Made by a program: the position numbers and the translations under genes. From Seonamhaeicola sp. (GTDB taxonomy: Bacteria > Bacteroidota > Bacteroidia > Flavobacteriales > Flavobacteriaceae): a stretch of DNA of 64,000 nucleotides. This document shows, piece by piece, positions 8,727 to 17,961 of this stretch (position 1 is its first letter; each line of letters starts with the position of its first letter). The notes under the pieces were generated by a model, which made no database searches, was not told where the DNA came from, and saw only the letters and a program-made list of their open reading frames with translations. The stretch covers positions 1 to 64,000 of the forward strand of contig NZ_JANQJQ010000029.1 in assembly GCF_028281565.1 (NCBI RefSeq). Direction: 5' to 3'.

Positions 8727-11159
8727 TTACTTTAACACCTCCAACACCAAACGCAACTCCCCATAGCTGTATTTTTCATCCAATTGGTGTTTTAGATCAG
8801 ATAAATTCTCAAACTCTTTTTGGGGAATCAACACTTTTAATTCTTCATAATGGGCAACGGGCATTAAATCCGTGATCTTTACTTCACCACCCGGGATAAA
8901 ACTCGCTAAATGCCCAAAAATAGTATTAGCATTCAACTCACGTAAATCAGCTATTTCCTGAATCGATTTGCCTTCCCGGAACATTGCCAGAGACTCCTTT
9001 TTAGTATCGCCTTTCTTTCGCTTCGGCTTTGGGGCTTCAAAAATATCAACATCTGTAGACGTTTCTATATCATGTGCCTCACAATAAGTCCTGATCACTT
9101 TTAAAATAGGAGCACCGTATTTTTCAACCCGGGTTTTTCCCATCCCGTTAACCGCTAACAGTTCTTTTTTGTTGGTAGGCAGGGTTTCGCACATTTCATA
9201 CAGGGCTTTTTGCGTAAAAACTTGATAATGAATCAAATCGTTTTCCTGTGCAATATCATTTCTTAGTATACGTAGTTTTTCAAAAAGTTCCACATTACTG
9301 GTGCCGTCAATAACCGTTTTTCTGGGTTTCTTTGGTTTGTCTTTAGTTATAAATACCGATTTAGCCCGTAACTCTAAGAATTGTTTTGGTTTAAAGCCAT
9401 CCGTCAAGCCTTTAAAATAGGCCACTTTTACAAGGAGCAATTCCTCAAAAGCATCCAAATGTTTGGTTATTTCCTTGCCTACAGCCTGGTTATCCGTAGT
9501 AAACACAAAGGTTTTTATAGGCTTCAACAGCTTCACTTCCATTTCAGCTTTAAAATAGGCGATGGCCTTTTTAAAGCGTTCCTGGATCAAATCACTTGTT
9601 TCGGCCAAACCTTCCCGTTCAGACAACTGTTTCAATTGCGCATGAAACCCGTGACCAACCTTTACAAAATTGGCAATACAATCTTTTACAGGCAAAAAGA
9701 CCATTTCAACGGGACCTTCAACCACCGTTCTGTTTTTATAATAAATATCCAGGATACGATTTACCGGGTGCAGAAATCCGTAAAAATCGAATATGTCGGC
9801 CATTAAATCCAGTTGAAAATCTTTTTGTGAATCTGCTAAAACCGTTTCATTGGGCGCCTCTTTTTCAACCTGTTCATTAAAACGTTCTACATGCCCGTCA
9901 CTTATAATCTGGCTGGCATGAATTTTACTCTTTAATACCAAGCCTTCTAAAGACTTGCACCTGCTAAGTGCCACATAGGTTTGCCCGTGTGCAAAAGCAG
10001 CTCCGGCATCAATAATGGCCTTTTCAAAAGTCAGCCCCTGACTCTTGTGAATGGTAATACTCCAGGCCAGCCGCAACGGTATTTGGGTGTAAGATCCTAT
10101 TTTCTCTTCTGTAATGGCTTTGGTATCCGGATCCACCGAGTAATTGATATTTTCCCAAATTTCGGGCGTTACAATAATATTAAAATCATCTTCCGGACAA
10201 TGCACCACCACCTCATCTGCATCCAAATGAATTACCTTGCCTATCTTCCCATTAAAATAACGTTTCTCCGGATTACTGTCATTTTTTATAAACATGACCT
10301 GCGCCCCTGCTTTCAACTCTAACCTTTCTTTGTTAGGATAGGCATACTCCGGAAACTTACCATCTACTTCGGCCATATAAATACTGGTTTTGGAGGTCAA
10401 TTTCTCCAGTTCCATCCTGTTTATGGCCTCAGCCTTGTTATTGTGTGTGGTTAATGAAATATAGCCTGTATCAGGTTCCGGCTGAAAATCGGGGATATAC
10501 CTTTGGTTCAATTCGACAGCTACTTCTTCATTAAGGGTGTTATTTCTTATGGCATTCAGTATCTCAATAAACTTTGGATTTTCCTGCCTGTAAATATGCT
10601 TTAATTCAATGGTAATGGCATTACATTGGGCAAATGCCTTACTACTAAAAAAGAACCCGTTTTTATAAACGTGCTGTAATAAAGCCCATTCCTGTTCTTT
10701 TATTACCGGTGATAATTGTTGTAAATCGCCAATCATAAGCAATTGCACCCCGCCAAACACCTTATTGCGATTTCTAAACCGGCGTAAGGTTCTGTCAATA
10801 CCGTCCAACAGGTCGGCACGCACCATACTGATCTCATCAATAACCAACAAGTCCATGGATTTAATAATATTGATCTTGGTCTTGCTGAACTTTCGGTTAA
10901 ATCCGGTACTGTTATTCAAATCAGTATCAGGTAAGATTGGGCCAAAAGGCATCTGAAAAAACGAATGGATGGTCACTCCTTTGGCATTAATGGCAGCCAC
11001 ACCCGTTGGCGCCACTACCACCAAACGTTTTAAACTGTGCATTTTCAAACGGTGCAAAAACGTGGTTTTACCGGTTCCTGCCTTTCCGGTTAAAAAAATG
11101 GAGCGGTTTGTATGATTCACAAACTGCCATGCCAATTCCAGTTCCTTATTGTTAGCCAT
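8727..11159 (-). CDS. PIF1/RecD-like helicase with HRDC and HTH domains
   Basis: This is a predicted ATP-dependent 5'-3' DNA helicase of superfamily 1B (810 residues). Walker A GKAGTGKT is at residues 25-32 and VVAPTGVAAINAKG is at about 48-61, followed by IHSFFQMPFG. Walker B DEIS is at 108-111. LSRCKSLEGL marks helicase motif VI near residue 400. An HRDC-like nucleic-acid-binding domain follows at about residues 625-695 (AVNGMGKTRVEKYG). A C-terminal helix-turn-helix region comes next (FREGKSIQEIADLRELNANTI). PIF1-type helicases resolve G-quadruplexes and stalled forks; the role here is inferred. It is a single gene with no operon partners. Confidence 0.88.
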   Translation of the reverse strand: MANNKELELAWQFVNHTNRSIFLTGKAGTGKTTFLHRLKMHSLKRLVVVAPTGVAAINAKGVTIHSFFQMPFGPILPDTDLNNSTGFNRKFSKTKINIIKSMDLLVIDEISMVRADLLDGIDRTLRRFRNRNKVFGGVQLLMIGDLQQLSPVIKEQEWALLQHVYKNGFFFSSKAFAQCNAITIELKHIYRQENPKFIEILNAIRNNTLNEEVAVELNQRYIPDFQPEPDTGYISLTTHNNKAEAINRMELEKLTSKTSIYMAEVDGKFPEYAYPNKERLELKAGAQVMFIKNDSNPEKRYFNGKIGKVIHLDADEVVVHCPEDDFNIIVTPEIWENINYSVDPDTKAITEEKIGSYTQIPLRLAWSITIHKSQGLTFEKAIIDAGAAFAHGQTYVALSRCKSLEGLVLKSKIHASQIISDGHVERFNEQVEKEAPNETVLADSQKDFQLDLMADIFDFYGFLHPVNRILDIYYKNRTVVEGPVEMVFLPVKDCIANFVKVGHGFHAQLKQLSEREGLAETSDLIQERFKKAIAYFKAEMEVKLLKPIKTFVFTTDNQAVGKEITKHLDAFEELLLVKVAYFKGLTDGFKPKQFLELRAKSVFITKDKPKKPRKTVIDGTSNVELFEKLRILRNDIAQENDLIHYQVFTQKALYEMCETLPTNKKELLAVNGMGKTRVEKYGAPILKVIRTYCEAHDIETSTDVDIFEAPKPKRKKGDTKKESLAMFREGKSIQEIADLRELNANTIFGHLASFIPGGEVKITDLMPVAHYEELKVLIPQKEFENLSDLKHQLDEKYSYGELRLVLEVLK

Positions 11160-11255
11160 TTAAATGGTAGATTTAGAACTAGAAAGATACAAATTCTTAC
11201 ATTTACAATGGTACTTCTGACACACAAAAGATTGTAACTTCTGAGAAATTTTTAA

Positions 11256-14039
11256 TCACCTGATAAGCGAAAAATGCCCACGGTCTATGGCTCCGGTACT
11301 ATAAATAACTTCGTACCAATAATCGTTTTGTGGTGCCAAGTAACCTTTATAGGTGCCATCCCATCTAAAATTATTGGCCGTATTGAGAATAACTATTAAT
11401 TTACCATATCTGTCAAACACGCTTACGGTAACCTCATCATAAGCATTGGAATCCAACCCTTTTATTTCCCAAAAATCATTGATACCATCATTATTCGGCG
11501 TAAAAAAACTTGGAAAGCCAATAATATTAACCTCTTCCTGTATGGTAGGTTCACATTGATTCACATCTCTAACATAAACGGTATGCGTACCGGCCGGAAT
11601 ATTATTGAAATCATAGGTCCCGGTGGAAGCATCGAAATAGTCCATACCATTTATAGAAAACTCATAGGCACCACCACCATCTACAGCCACGGATATCGTA
11701 TGATTGTTTTGGGACACTTCCTGCACTTCAATGTTACTGAATACCGGAATATCCGTCCTATTAATGGTAAAGGTCCTTGAATTGGAACACTCTATCCCGT
11801 TTTCTGTTTTGTAAGCTATTAGTGTAAATGTTCCGGGTTCACTAAAACTGAGTGCGCTTTGAGTAGAAATAACTCCGGTATCATCAAGCCATTCAAACCG
11901 ATCGTTAGAACTGTCGCCGCTCAATGCAACGGGTTGATTTTGACATATTAAATAATCCTCGTTTATTGAAATAACGGGAGCATCATTCACGATCAAATCA
12001 ATTGGCGCCATGCCACTACAAGTTAAATCGGGTTCTTCTGCCCTCACCCAAATGGTTGTGGATTCTGTAGTATAAAACCGTTCCAATATTTCATTCTTAG
12101 TAGTTTGAGCATCAAGCAACGTCGGGAAAAACCGGAGTCTTGTGTCAGCCGACAGGCTAATGTCATCTCTAATGTCATTCTTTTTAAACCCCAGGGCAAA
12201 AATACCTTTTTGGTCTTCAGGATCTGAATCTGAGTTATCACATGCGTACATGGCATCAATGGTTCCCAGGTCTACAAAAACGGCCCTTATAAAAAAAGAA
12301 GCTACTGCAAAACAATCATTTTGATTTACCACCCTGATAAAGATCTCTTCATTTGGCACACTGTTAGTATAGCTATCCGGATTGACAATTCGGTTTACAT
12401 CTTGCAAAGCATCATTACGCGTATGATAGAAATACAGAGCCTCGTTCTGTGCTATATCTGTTATTTTACTTTGTATGTTGTTTAGATTGAATGTAGAAAT
12501 GCCGTCTGTATCATTATCACATTGCACAAGCTCCTGGTTATCATTTAATTCAGGCAAATGAAATACCCTTACTTTTTTTGTAACAGTAATTTCTCTATCA
12601 TTAATTGTAATGGTGGCGGTGACTTCATAACTTCCGCCAGAGCCATAACTATGTTTCGGGGCTATGTCATTAGAAGTATTACCATCTCCAAAATCCCAGA
12701 CAGCTGCTATAATTCCCGCATAGGTATCTACTTCAAATGCCATAGGCTCTCCCAAACAAATATTTTCTGCCAAAATTCTTGTCCTAAAATAAGACTGAAT
12801 AAAACTGGGCAAGCCCAGCCTGGATTGGTTAGGGCTCAAATTAACGGCATTGTGCCGGTAGTTAGCTCCTACGCCTAAAATCTCGGGAGATTCTATCACC
12901 CCTAAAAATGGGGTTCCCTGATTACCACTTATGGCCAGAGCCCTATATATTTTGCCATTTTTAGCTAATTGCAAACCGGCCGCAGTTAAATCACTGAAAC
13001 CCTCATGTAAAGAAGTTGCATACTCCTGAGGATTCATACTACTCAAGTCATATTGATACAACAGATTGTTTCTATTAGTATCCGGTTCAAAATTATCATC
13101 AGTTCCCGGATTATAAATCCCCTGCCTGACCAATGAAGCATATAAGTATTTTGAATCATTAGAGAACTCAACACCATAGGCCGACACCACTTCAAAAAAC
13201 ACAAATGACGTTAATAAATTCCTCCTATTACTTACCGTACCTACCTGAGGATTAAAATCAAAAACGGCTAAATGATCATTATGAGACATGGGTCTGTAAT
13301 TGGCACAGGCCACTTTTCTGCCATTTGGAGAAAACTTCATAACACCTTTTTGCACACCTTTAAAGGACAAATTATCTGTAATTACAGGAGGATCTATGGT
13401 GCCGTCAGTATTTATTTTATAAGCATAAAAGGAAGTATACACATCATTTGTATTAGCTTTAGTTGTCATTAACCAAATTGATTTACCATCTGCATGGTGA
13501 ACTGCAGATAATTTACCTACGCCCTCTCCCGTTAATAATCTTGTGTTTTTGCTTACTACTGCTCCCAGTCCGTTATTCAGGCTCATATCAATAACGGAGT
13601 AGCTTAATCCCGTAGAAGAAGAAACCGTAAACACATAATAGATATTAGCTTGTTCGGCAATGGGTACAATAATAACATTTAGCAAGGTGTCAGGAGTAAC
13701 TCCACCGGGGCCAACACCTCCTCCCAAAGTACCAGTTAGTACGCCATTGATCATTATGTTATGTGTACGATCCCATATATTTGTTCCGTTAGTGTAAAAT
13801 TGCAGATTACCGTCTATATCTGATATGGTAGCGCAGGCTTCAGTTGCTACCATATTGCCATTAAATAATACCTGTGCGTTTTCCTGTAACTCAAAGTATA
13901 ATCCGGAGCGTTCACCAAAATACCAATAATTAGTCTCGTTTTGACCGAATAAAGCGGAAGCATACACAATGCCTAAGACAAATAACAAAGCCTTAGACTT
14001 ATAAATAAAAGATTCTATATTCTTATTTAAACACCACAT
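11256..14039 (-). CDS. Type IX secretion substrate, PKD and CHU_C domains
   Basis: This is a large exported protein (927 residues). An N-terminal signal peptide (hydrophobic ALLFVLGIVYASALFGQ, about residues 17-33) is followed by a beta-propeller-like region of WD/YVTN type, with SPNGRKVA and SNDSKYLYASL. A PKD domain follows at about residues 420-495, containing VWDFGDG. Further beta-sandwich repeats lead to the C-terminal domain starting near residue 840 with FTPNNDGINDFW. It ends with YEVIYSTGAIDRGHFSLIR. This is the gliding motility-associated C-terminal domain used as a type B sorting signal by type IX secretion. The protein is therefore predicted to be surface-attached or secreted. Its ligand or activity is unknown. 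Confidence 0.9.
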   Translation of the reverse strand: MWCLNKNIESFIYKSKALLFVLGIVYASALFGQNETNYWYFGERSGLYFELQENAQVLFNGNMVATEACATISDIDGNLQFYTNGTNIWDRTHNIMINGVLTGTLGGGVGPGGVTPDTLLNVIIVPIAEQANIYYVFTVSSSTGLSYSVIDMSLNNGLGAVVSKNTRLLTGEGVGKLSAVHHADGKSIWLMTTKANTNDVYTSFYAYKINTDGTIDPPVITDNLSFKGVQKGVMKFSPNGRKVACANYRPMSHNDHLAVFDFNPQVGTVSNRRNLLTSFVFFEVVSAYGVEFSNDSKYLYASLVRQGIYNPGTDDNFEPDTNRNNLLYQYDLSSMNPQEYATSLHEGFSDLTAAGLQLAKNGKIYRALAISGNQGTPFLGVIESPEILGVGANYRHNAVNLSPNQSRLGLPSFIQSYFRTRILAENICLGEPMAFEVDTYAGIIAAVWDFGDGNTSNDIAPKHSYGSGGSYEVTATITINDREITVTKKVRVFHLPELNDNQELVQCDNDTDGISTFNLNNIQSKITDIAQNEALYFYHTRNDALQDVNRIVNPDSYTNSVPNEEIFIRVVNQNDCFAVASFFIRAVFVDLGTIDAMYACDNSDSDPEDQKGIFALGFKKNDIRDDISLSADTRLRFFPTLLDAQTTKNEILERFYTTESTTIWVRAEEPDLTCSGMAPIDLIVNDAPVISINEDYLICQNQPVALSGDSSNDRFEWLDDTGVISTQSALSFSEPGTFTLIAYKTENGIECSNSRTFTINRTDIPVFSNIEVQEVSQNNHTISVAVDGGGAYEFSINGMDYFDASTGTYDFNNIPAGTHTVYVRDVNQCEPTIQEEVNIIGFPSFFTPNNDGINDFWEIKGLDSNAYDEVTVSVFDRYGKLIVILNTANNFRWDGTYKGYLAPQNDYWYEVIYSTGAIDRGHFSLIR

Positions 14040-14099
14040 ATTCGGATCATGACTTCAGCAAACTGAGACATTAGGTAAATCTGCAAAAAACAGCAGTAA

Positions 14100-14127
14100 C
14101 AAATTTAGTTATTTTAATTCGGGCAAA
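14100..14127 (-). promoter_or_regulatory. Possible promoter for the PKD/CHU_C gene
   Basis: On the minus strand TTTG (14124-14127) is followed by 16 nt and TAAATTTG (14100-14107). The -7 match is perfect but the spacer is about 3 nt short. Confidence 0.4.
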
Positions 14128-14322
14128 AAATAGCTAAACCTGAGTTTGCATAAGACTTAATAAATACTTCGGAACCATTGTCGCTCAATTCGTACATCAT
14201 GCTGATTTTCAATCTCATACAAACAGGAGTACTATGAACATTGTCTCAAAAACCGCAAAGCTCCCGCTTACAGCGTCATTTTTTGCATTTAAAATCTAAA
14301 TTCCTTGTTAAGAACTATTCTT

Positions 14323-14356
14323 TTTGCCGACTTAATACACTATATTTTTATATTTA
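14323..14356 (+). promoter_or_regulatory. Possible promoter of the arsenosugar cluster
   Basis: TTTG (14323-14326) is followed by 22 nt and TATATTTA (14349-14356, 7 of 8 to TAnnTTTG). The first gene starts at 14372, so the leader would be very short. No ArsR-type operator could be recognised. Confidence 0.4.
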
Positions 14357-14371
14357 GCAAAAATATAACTC

Positions 14372-14707
14372 ATGCAAAAAACATATTACGACCCTGCAGA
14401 CCTTAGAAAATTTGGAAGTATCACAGAATGGAGTGAGGAACTGGGCAACAAATTCTTTGAGTACTACGGAAAAGTTTTTGAAGAAGGCGCCTTAACGGCC
14501 AGAGAAAAAGCCTTGATAGCTTTAGCCGTTTCGCATACTGAGCAATGTCCATATTGTATTGACGCATACACCAAAGACACCTTGCAACGTGGCGTCACCA
14601 AAGAAGAAATGATGGAAGCCATTCATGTAGGAGCCGCTATAAAAAGCGGTGCCACCTTAGTACACGGGGTGCAAATGATGAATAAAGTAAATAAACTGGA
14701 CGGATAA
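14372..14707 (+). CDS. Arsenosugar-associated peroxidase-like (AhpD/CMD) protein
   Basis: This is a small cytosolic protein (111 residues) of the carboxymuconolactone decarboxylase/AhpD fold. The redox pair is CPYC in HTEQCPYCIDAYTK. The His found four residues after the second Cys in classical AhpD is a Tyr here. The helices EKALIALAVSH and GAAIKSGATLVHG are typical of the fold. NCBI annotates such proteins next to ArsS as arsenosugar biosynthesis-associated peroxidase-like, so context gives the name. The biochemical role is unknown; a thiol-disulfide or arsenic redox step is inference. It starts the plus-strand cluster, 257 nt before arsS. Confidence 0.82.
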   Translation: MQKTYYDPADLRKFGSITEWSEELGNKFFEYYGKVFEEGALTAREKALIALAVSHTEQCPYCIDAYTKDTLQRGVTKEEMMEAIHVGAAIKSGATLVHGVQMMNKVNKLDG

Positions 14708-14964
14708 CATTTAGACGGTAGACGGTAGAAAGTCTGAAATAAAAACAATAATGCAGAAGGTCAAGTCCCAAATTCCGACCACGTCGGAATTATCAAAAAT
14801 CAGAAATAATGAACGAAAGAGCGAAGATGCAAAGTGAAGCTTTAAGCACGTAGCTCTGAAAGTGAATGGTGCACTGGCAATTTCCTATTTTTGATTTGAT
14901 TTTTTGGTTCGTTTTGTATCAAGACAAAATGAACGAAAAGCTAATAATTGTTATGTAAATTAAA
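14708..14964. repeat. Intergenic region with perfect palindrome
   Basis: This 257-nt spacer lies between the peroxidase-like gene and arsS. It contains a tandem GACGGTA pair near 14714-14728. A perfect hairpin with arms AATTCCGAC and GTCGGAATT lies at 14771-14791. A weaker inverted repeat (TTTTGT / ACAAAA) lies near 14912-14930. None has a following T-run, so a terminator is not supported. They look like degenerate dispersed repeats. Confidence 0.6.
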
Positions 14965-16029
14965 ATGACAAAACTTAAAACGCAATCATTACATAAACGC
15001 GAAAGCCAATTGGCAAATGCCAAAAGGCAATTGGAAATTCTTTCAAATGGTATTTTTCAGAATGGAGAATTACCCACATTTAAGGATAAAATTGCAGAGA
15101 GTAGTCAGTTTCCGTTGAAAGCCAGAAAACTGGAGATCCTACAAATCAATGTGGGCTACATGTGCAACCAGGTTTGTGAGCATTGTCATGTGGATGCCGG
15201 ACCGGACCGGCAAGAGATCATGACCAAAGAAACCATGCAGCAATGTTTGGAAGTTATAAAAAAAACAGAAGCTCATACTTTAGATCTAACTGGTGGCGCC
15301 CCGGAAATGAACCCCAATTTCAGATGGTTCGTTGAAGAAGCTGCCAAAGCGGGCATTAAAGATTTTATCGTGCGCTCCAACCTGACCATCATAAAAGCCA
15401 ATAAAAAGTATGCCGATTTACCGGAATTCTTTAAAAAGCACAATGTACATGTAGTGAGTTCCATGCCACACTGGACCCGCGGAAAAACCGACAAACAGCG
15501 TGGTGACGGGGTTTTTGATAAATCCATTGAAGCTTTAAAAGACTTAAATGCCATAGGATATGGCATGCCGGATAGTGATTTGAGACTGGATCTGGTTTAC
15601 AATCCGTCTGGAGCCTTTTTACCGGGCGACCAGGCTTCCATGGAAAAAGATTTCAAAAAAGCCTTGCTGGAAGATTTTGGCATTCGGTTTCATAACCTGT
15701 TTGCCATTACTAACCTGCCCATTAGCAGGTTTTTGGATTATTTGATTGCCTCTGAAAACTATGAAGATTACATGTATAATTTGGTGGAAGCCTATAATCC
15801 GGCCGCGGTTGCCAACGTGATGTGTACCAATACGCTTTCCGTAAGTTGGGACGGATATTTATACGATTGTGATTTTAACCAGATGTTAGAGCTTCCCGTA
15901 AACAGCAACATAAAACATATTTCAGATTATAACGAAGCCCTTCTTGAAGGTAGAAACATAGTCATTTCACAGCATTGTTATGGCTGTACCGCCGGAGCCG
16001 GAAGTAGTTGCCAGGGGACGGTTGCCTAA
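14965..16029 (+). CDS. arsS: Arsenosugar biosynthesis radical SAM protein ArsS
   Basis: This radical SAM enzyme (354 residues) in characterised relatives joins the 5'-deoxyadenosyl group of SAM to a dimethylarsenic species. The product is a 5'-deoxy-5'-dimethylarsinoyl-adenosine, the arsenosugar precursor. The cluster-binding motif is the family's CxxxCxxC (CNQVCEHC, about residues 66-73), followed by HVDAGPDR. The SAM-binding strand is LDLTGGAPEMNP. The C-terminal cysteine-rich part has CTNTLSVSWDGYLYDCDFNQ and HCYGCTAGAGSSCQG, probably auxiliary Fe-S ligands. All positions are Cys; no in-frame TGA (selenocysteine) is seen. The rhodanese follows after 10 nt. Confidence 0.93.
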   Translation: MTKLKTQSLHKRESQLANAKRQLEILSNGIFQNGELPTFKDKIAESSQFPLKARKLEILQINVGYMCNQVCEHCHVDAGPDRQEIMTKETMQQCLEVIKKTEAHTLDLTGGAPEMNPNFRWFVEEAAKAGIKDFIVRSNLTIIKANKKYADLPEFFKKHNVHVVSSMPHWTRGKTDKQRGDGVFDKSIEALKDLNAIGYGMPDSDLRLDLVYNPSGAFLPGDQASMEKDFKKALLEDFGIRFHNLFAITNLPISRFLDYLIASENYEDYMYNLVEAYNPAAVANVMCTNTLSVSWDGYLYDCDFNQMLELPVNSNIKHISDYNEALLEGRNIVISQHCYGCTAGAGSSCQGTVA

Positions 16030-16039
16030 ACTTTCTATT

Positions 16040-16534
16040 ATGCAAAAAAGCCTTTTGTTTTTATTTTTGTTCAGTTCCTTTTTTGGGTTTTCTCAGAAAA
16101 AACTGGATAAATTGCTTAAAGCGCATAATACGGAAAGTATCCCTTATATTTATATTGAAGATTTAAAATCATACCCTTCAGATATTATTCTTTTAGATGC
16201 CAGAGAATCAAAAGAATATGCAACCAGCCATTTAAAAGATGCTATTCCTGTTGGGTATGATTTCTTTAATATGGACTCGGTATTACCTAAACTCCCCGAT
16301 AAAGATTCCAAAATTGTGGTGTATTGTTCGTTGGGTATCCGGTCTGAAGACATAGCTGAAAAACTAAAAAAAGCAGGCTACAAAAATATTTTTAATCTTT
16401 ACGGTGGTATTTTTGAATGGAAAAATAACAACCTGAAAGTATATAATTTAAAAGAACAGGAAACCGATAGCGTACACACCTTCAATAAGGATTGGAGCAA
16501 ATGGCTAAAAAAGGGTATTAAAATTTATGAATAA
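16040..16534 (+). CDS. Exported rhodanese-like domain protein
   Basis: This single-domain rhodanese (164 residues) would move or bind a sulfane sulfur through its catalytic cysteine. The signal peptide is KSLLFLFLFSSFFGFSQ. The rhodanese core runs from LLDARESKEYATSHLKDAI to the active-site loop VVYCSLGIRSED, which has the catalytic Cys and a complete six-residue loop. YGGIFEW follows. The ATG at 16040 is chosen because it begins the signal peptide. A longer frame from 15980 would overlap arsS. Its stop overlaps the next gene by 8 nt, so it belongs to the arsenosugar operon. A periplasmic site is predicted, although ArsS is cytosolic. Its role in arsenic metabolism is unknown. Confidence 0.85.
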   Translation: MQKSLLFLFLFSSFFGFSQKKLDKLLKAHNTESIPYIYIEDLKSYPSDIILLDARESKEYATSHLKDAIPVGYDFFNMDSVLPKLPDKDSKIVVYCSLGIRSEDIAEKLKKAGYKNIFNLYGGIFEWKNNNLKVYNLKEQETDSVHTFNKDWSKWLKKGIKIYE

Positions 16535-17165
16535 AGCACTGGTCATTGTTTTTGTAAAAAATATCAAACTTGGAAAAGTAAAAACACGCCTGGCCAAAAC
16601 CATTGGTGATCAGGCAGCTTTTGAAGTGTATAGCGAATTGGTTAAGATCACCGAAAAGGCTTTGGAACATTTAACCATTGACAAACGTATCTATTTTTCT
16701 GATGCAGTTGTTGAAACCAAATGGCACGGACTTTACAAAACCGTTCAAAAAGGCCATGATCTGGGAGCACGGATGAAACAGGCTTTTCAAAAAGGGTTTG
16801 AAGACGGTTATGAGCGTATTGTTTTGATCGGCTCCGATCTGCCTGATATAAAGGCCCGTCACATTGAAAACGGATTATCTGCGTTAAACGACAATAATAT
16901 GGTTTTCGGCCCCGCTGAGGATGGTGGTTATTACCTTATCGGTATGTCTGAAATGCACGCCCTGGTGTTTGAAAACAAGCCCTGGAGCCAATCTAATTTA
17001 TTAAAAGAAACACTCGATGAACTAAAAGCAAATCACATAACATTTAGTACATTAGAGCCCTTAAATGATATAGACACCTTTGAAGATTTAGTAGCTTCAA
17101 ACTTTTATAAATCGAATACAGCATTACAAGAAAAAATCAAGCAATTACATGATCAAATACATTGA
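16527..17165 (+). CDS. Arsenosugar cluster transferase 1 (CofC-like, TIGR04282)
   Basis: This nucleotidyl/glycosyltransferase-A-fold protein (212 residues) is of the type called rSAM/selenodomain-associated transferase 1. The N-terminal nucleotide-binding signature is VFVKNIKLGKVKTRLAKTIG. GSDLPD is the metal-binding Asp motif, GPAEDGGYYLIG the core loop and LNDIDTFEDL the C-terminal signature. It probably activates or transfers a sugar or glycerol-phosphate unit during arsenosugar assembly; that substrate is inferred from context. It overlaps the rhodanese by 8 nt and the phosphorylase by 17 nt, indicating tight co-translation. Confidence 0.88.
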   Translation: MNKALVIVFVKNIKLGKVKTRLAKTIGDQAAFEVYSELVKITEKALEHLTIDKRIYFSDAVVETKWHGLYKTVQKGHDLGARMKQAFQKGFEDGYERIVLIGSDLPDIKARHIENGLSALNDNNMVFGPAEDGGYYLIGMSEMHALVFENKPWSQSNLLKETLDELKANHITFSTLEPLNDIDTFEDLVASNFYKSNTALQEKIKQLHDQIH

Positions 17166-17961
17166 GGAAACTGTTGAATACCTGAAAAATAAGGGGTTTG
17201 ACAATCCGGAAATCGGTATTATCCTGGGAACCGGTTTAGGGCAGCTTATTAATGAAATTAATATCATTAAACAGGTAAGTTATAATCACATTCCCAACTT
17301 CCCTACGGCAACGGTTGAATTTCATAAAGGCAAACTGATCTTTGGTGAATTAGAAGGCAAAAAAGTCATTGTTATGCAGGGGCGCTTTCATTTATACGAA
17401 GGCTATTCTTTGCAGGATGTGACCTATCCGGTGCGTATTATGGAAAAACTGGGCATTAAAACCTTACTGGTTTCCAATGCTGCCGGTGCCATCAACCTTA
17501 ACTTTAAAAAAGGGGAGTTAATGTTGATCGATGATCACATTAACTTACAGGGTAGTTCGCCATTAGCCTTCAAGGGTGTTGAACAATTAGGCGAGCGTTT
17601 TACAGATATGAGTGCGCCTTATGATGCCGAAATAAATTCAAAATTTGAAGCTATAGCCAAAGTCAACAATATCAATTTGCATAAGGGCGTCTACGTATCG
17701 GTTGTGGGGCCGCAATTAGAAACGCGCGCTGAATACCGTATGCTGAAAATTATGGGGGCCGATGCCGTGGGCATGAGTACCGTTCCGGAAATTATTGTAG
17801 CCAATCATTTAAAATTAAAAGTGGCGGCCGTGTCAGTTTTAACCGATGAATGCGACCCAGATAACTTAGAACCCATAAACATTGATGATATCATAGCCAA
17901 TGCAACCAAAGCAGAACCAGATATGATAACCTTGTTTAAAGAATTAATAAAAGAATTATAA
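17149..17961 (+). CDS. punA: Purine nucleoside phosphorylase
   Basis: This trimeric-type PNP (270 residues) catalyses phosphorolysis of purine nucleosides to base and ribose-1-phosphate. The phosphate-binding motif is ILGTGLGQL. MQGRFHLYEGY and LVSNAAGAIN follow, then the family signature VGPQLETRAEYRMLK and GADAVGMSTVPEI. The length is standard. It sits inside the arsenosugar operon, overlapping transferase 1 by 17 nt. It may therefore remove adenine from the dimethylarsinoyl-deoxyadenosine made by ArsS, a step requiring a nucleosidase or phosphorylase. That substrate is inference; general purine salvage is equally possible. Confidence 0.92.
   Translation: MIKYIEETVEYLKNKGFDNPEIGIILGTGLGQLINEINIIKQVSYNHIPNFPTATVEFHKGKLIFGELEGKKVIVMQGRFHLYEGYSLQDVTYPVRIMEKLGIKTLLVSNAAGAINLNFKKGELMLIDDHINLQGSSPLAFKGVEQLGERFTDMSAPYDAEINSKFEAIAKVNNINLHKGVYVSVVGPQLETRAEYRMLKIMGADAVGMSTVPEIIVANHLKLKVAAVSVLTDECDPDNLEPINIDDIIANATKAEPDMITLFKELIKEL

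Larger units (their letters stand above)
14040..14371. other. Divergent intergenic region
   Basis: This 332-nt region separates the type IX substrate gene (minus) from the arsenosugar cluster (plus). It holds a promoter-like site facing each way (described separately). I see no convincing small gene or RNA in the central part. Confidence 0.5.

Noticed and set aside
9381-9806. 141-codon plus-strand ORF inside the helicase gene
   Set aside because: It is antisense to a well-supported conserved gene, lacks motifs and a credible start context, and is a shadow of its codon pattern.
14965-16029. Selenocysteine in ArsS or its neighbours
   Set aside because: All expected cysteine positions are coded as Cys and no in-frame TGA interrupts the reading frames.
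15980-16039. Longer N-terminus for the rhodanese
   Set aside because: The extension overlaps arsS and is not signal-like, while the ATG at 16040 begins a clean signal peptide.
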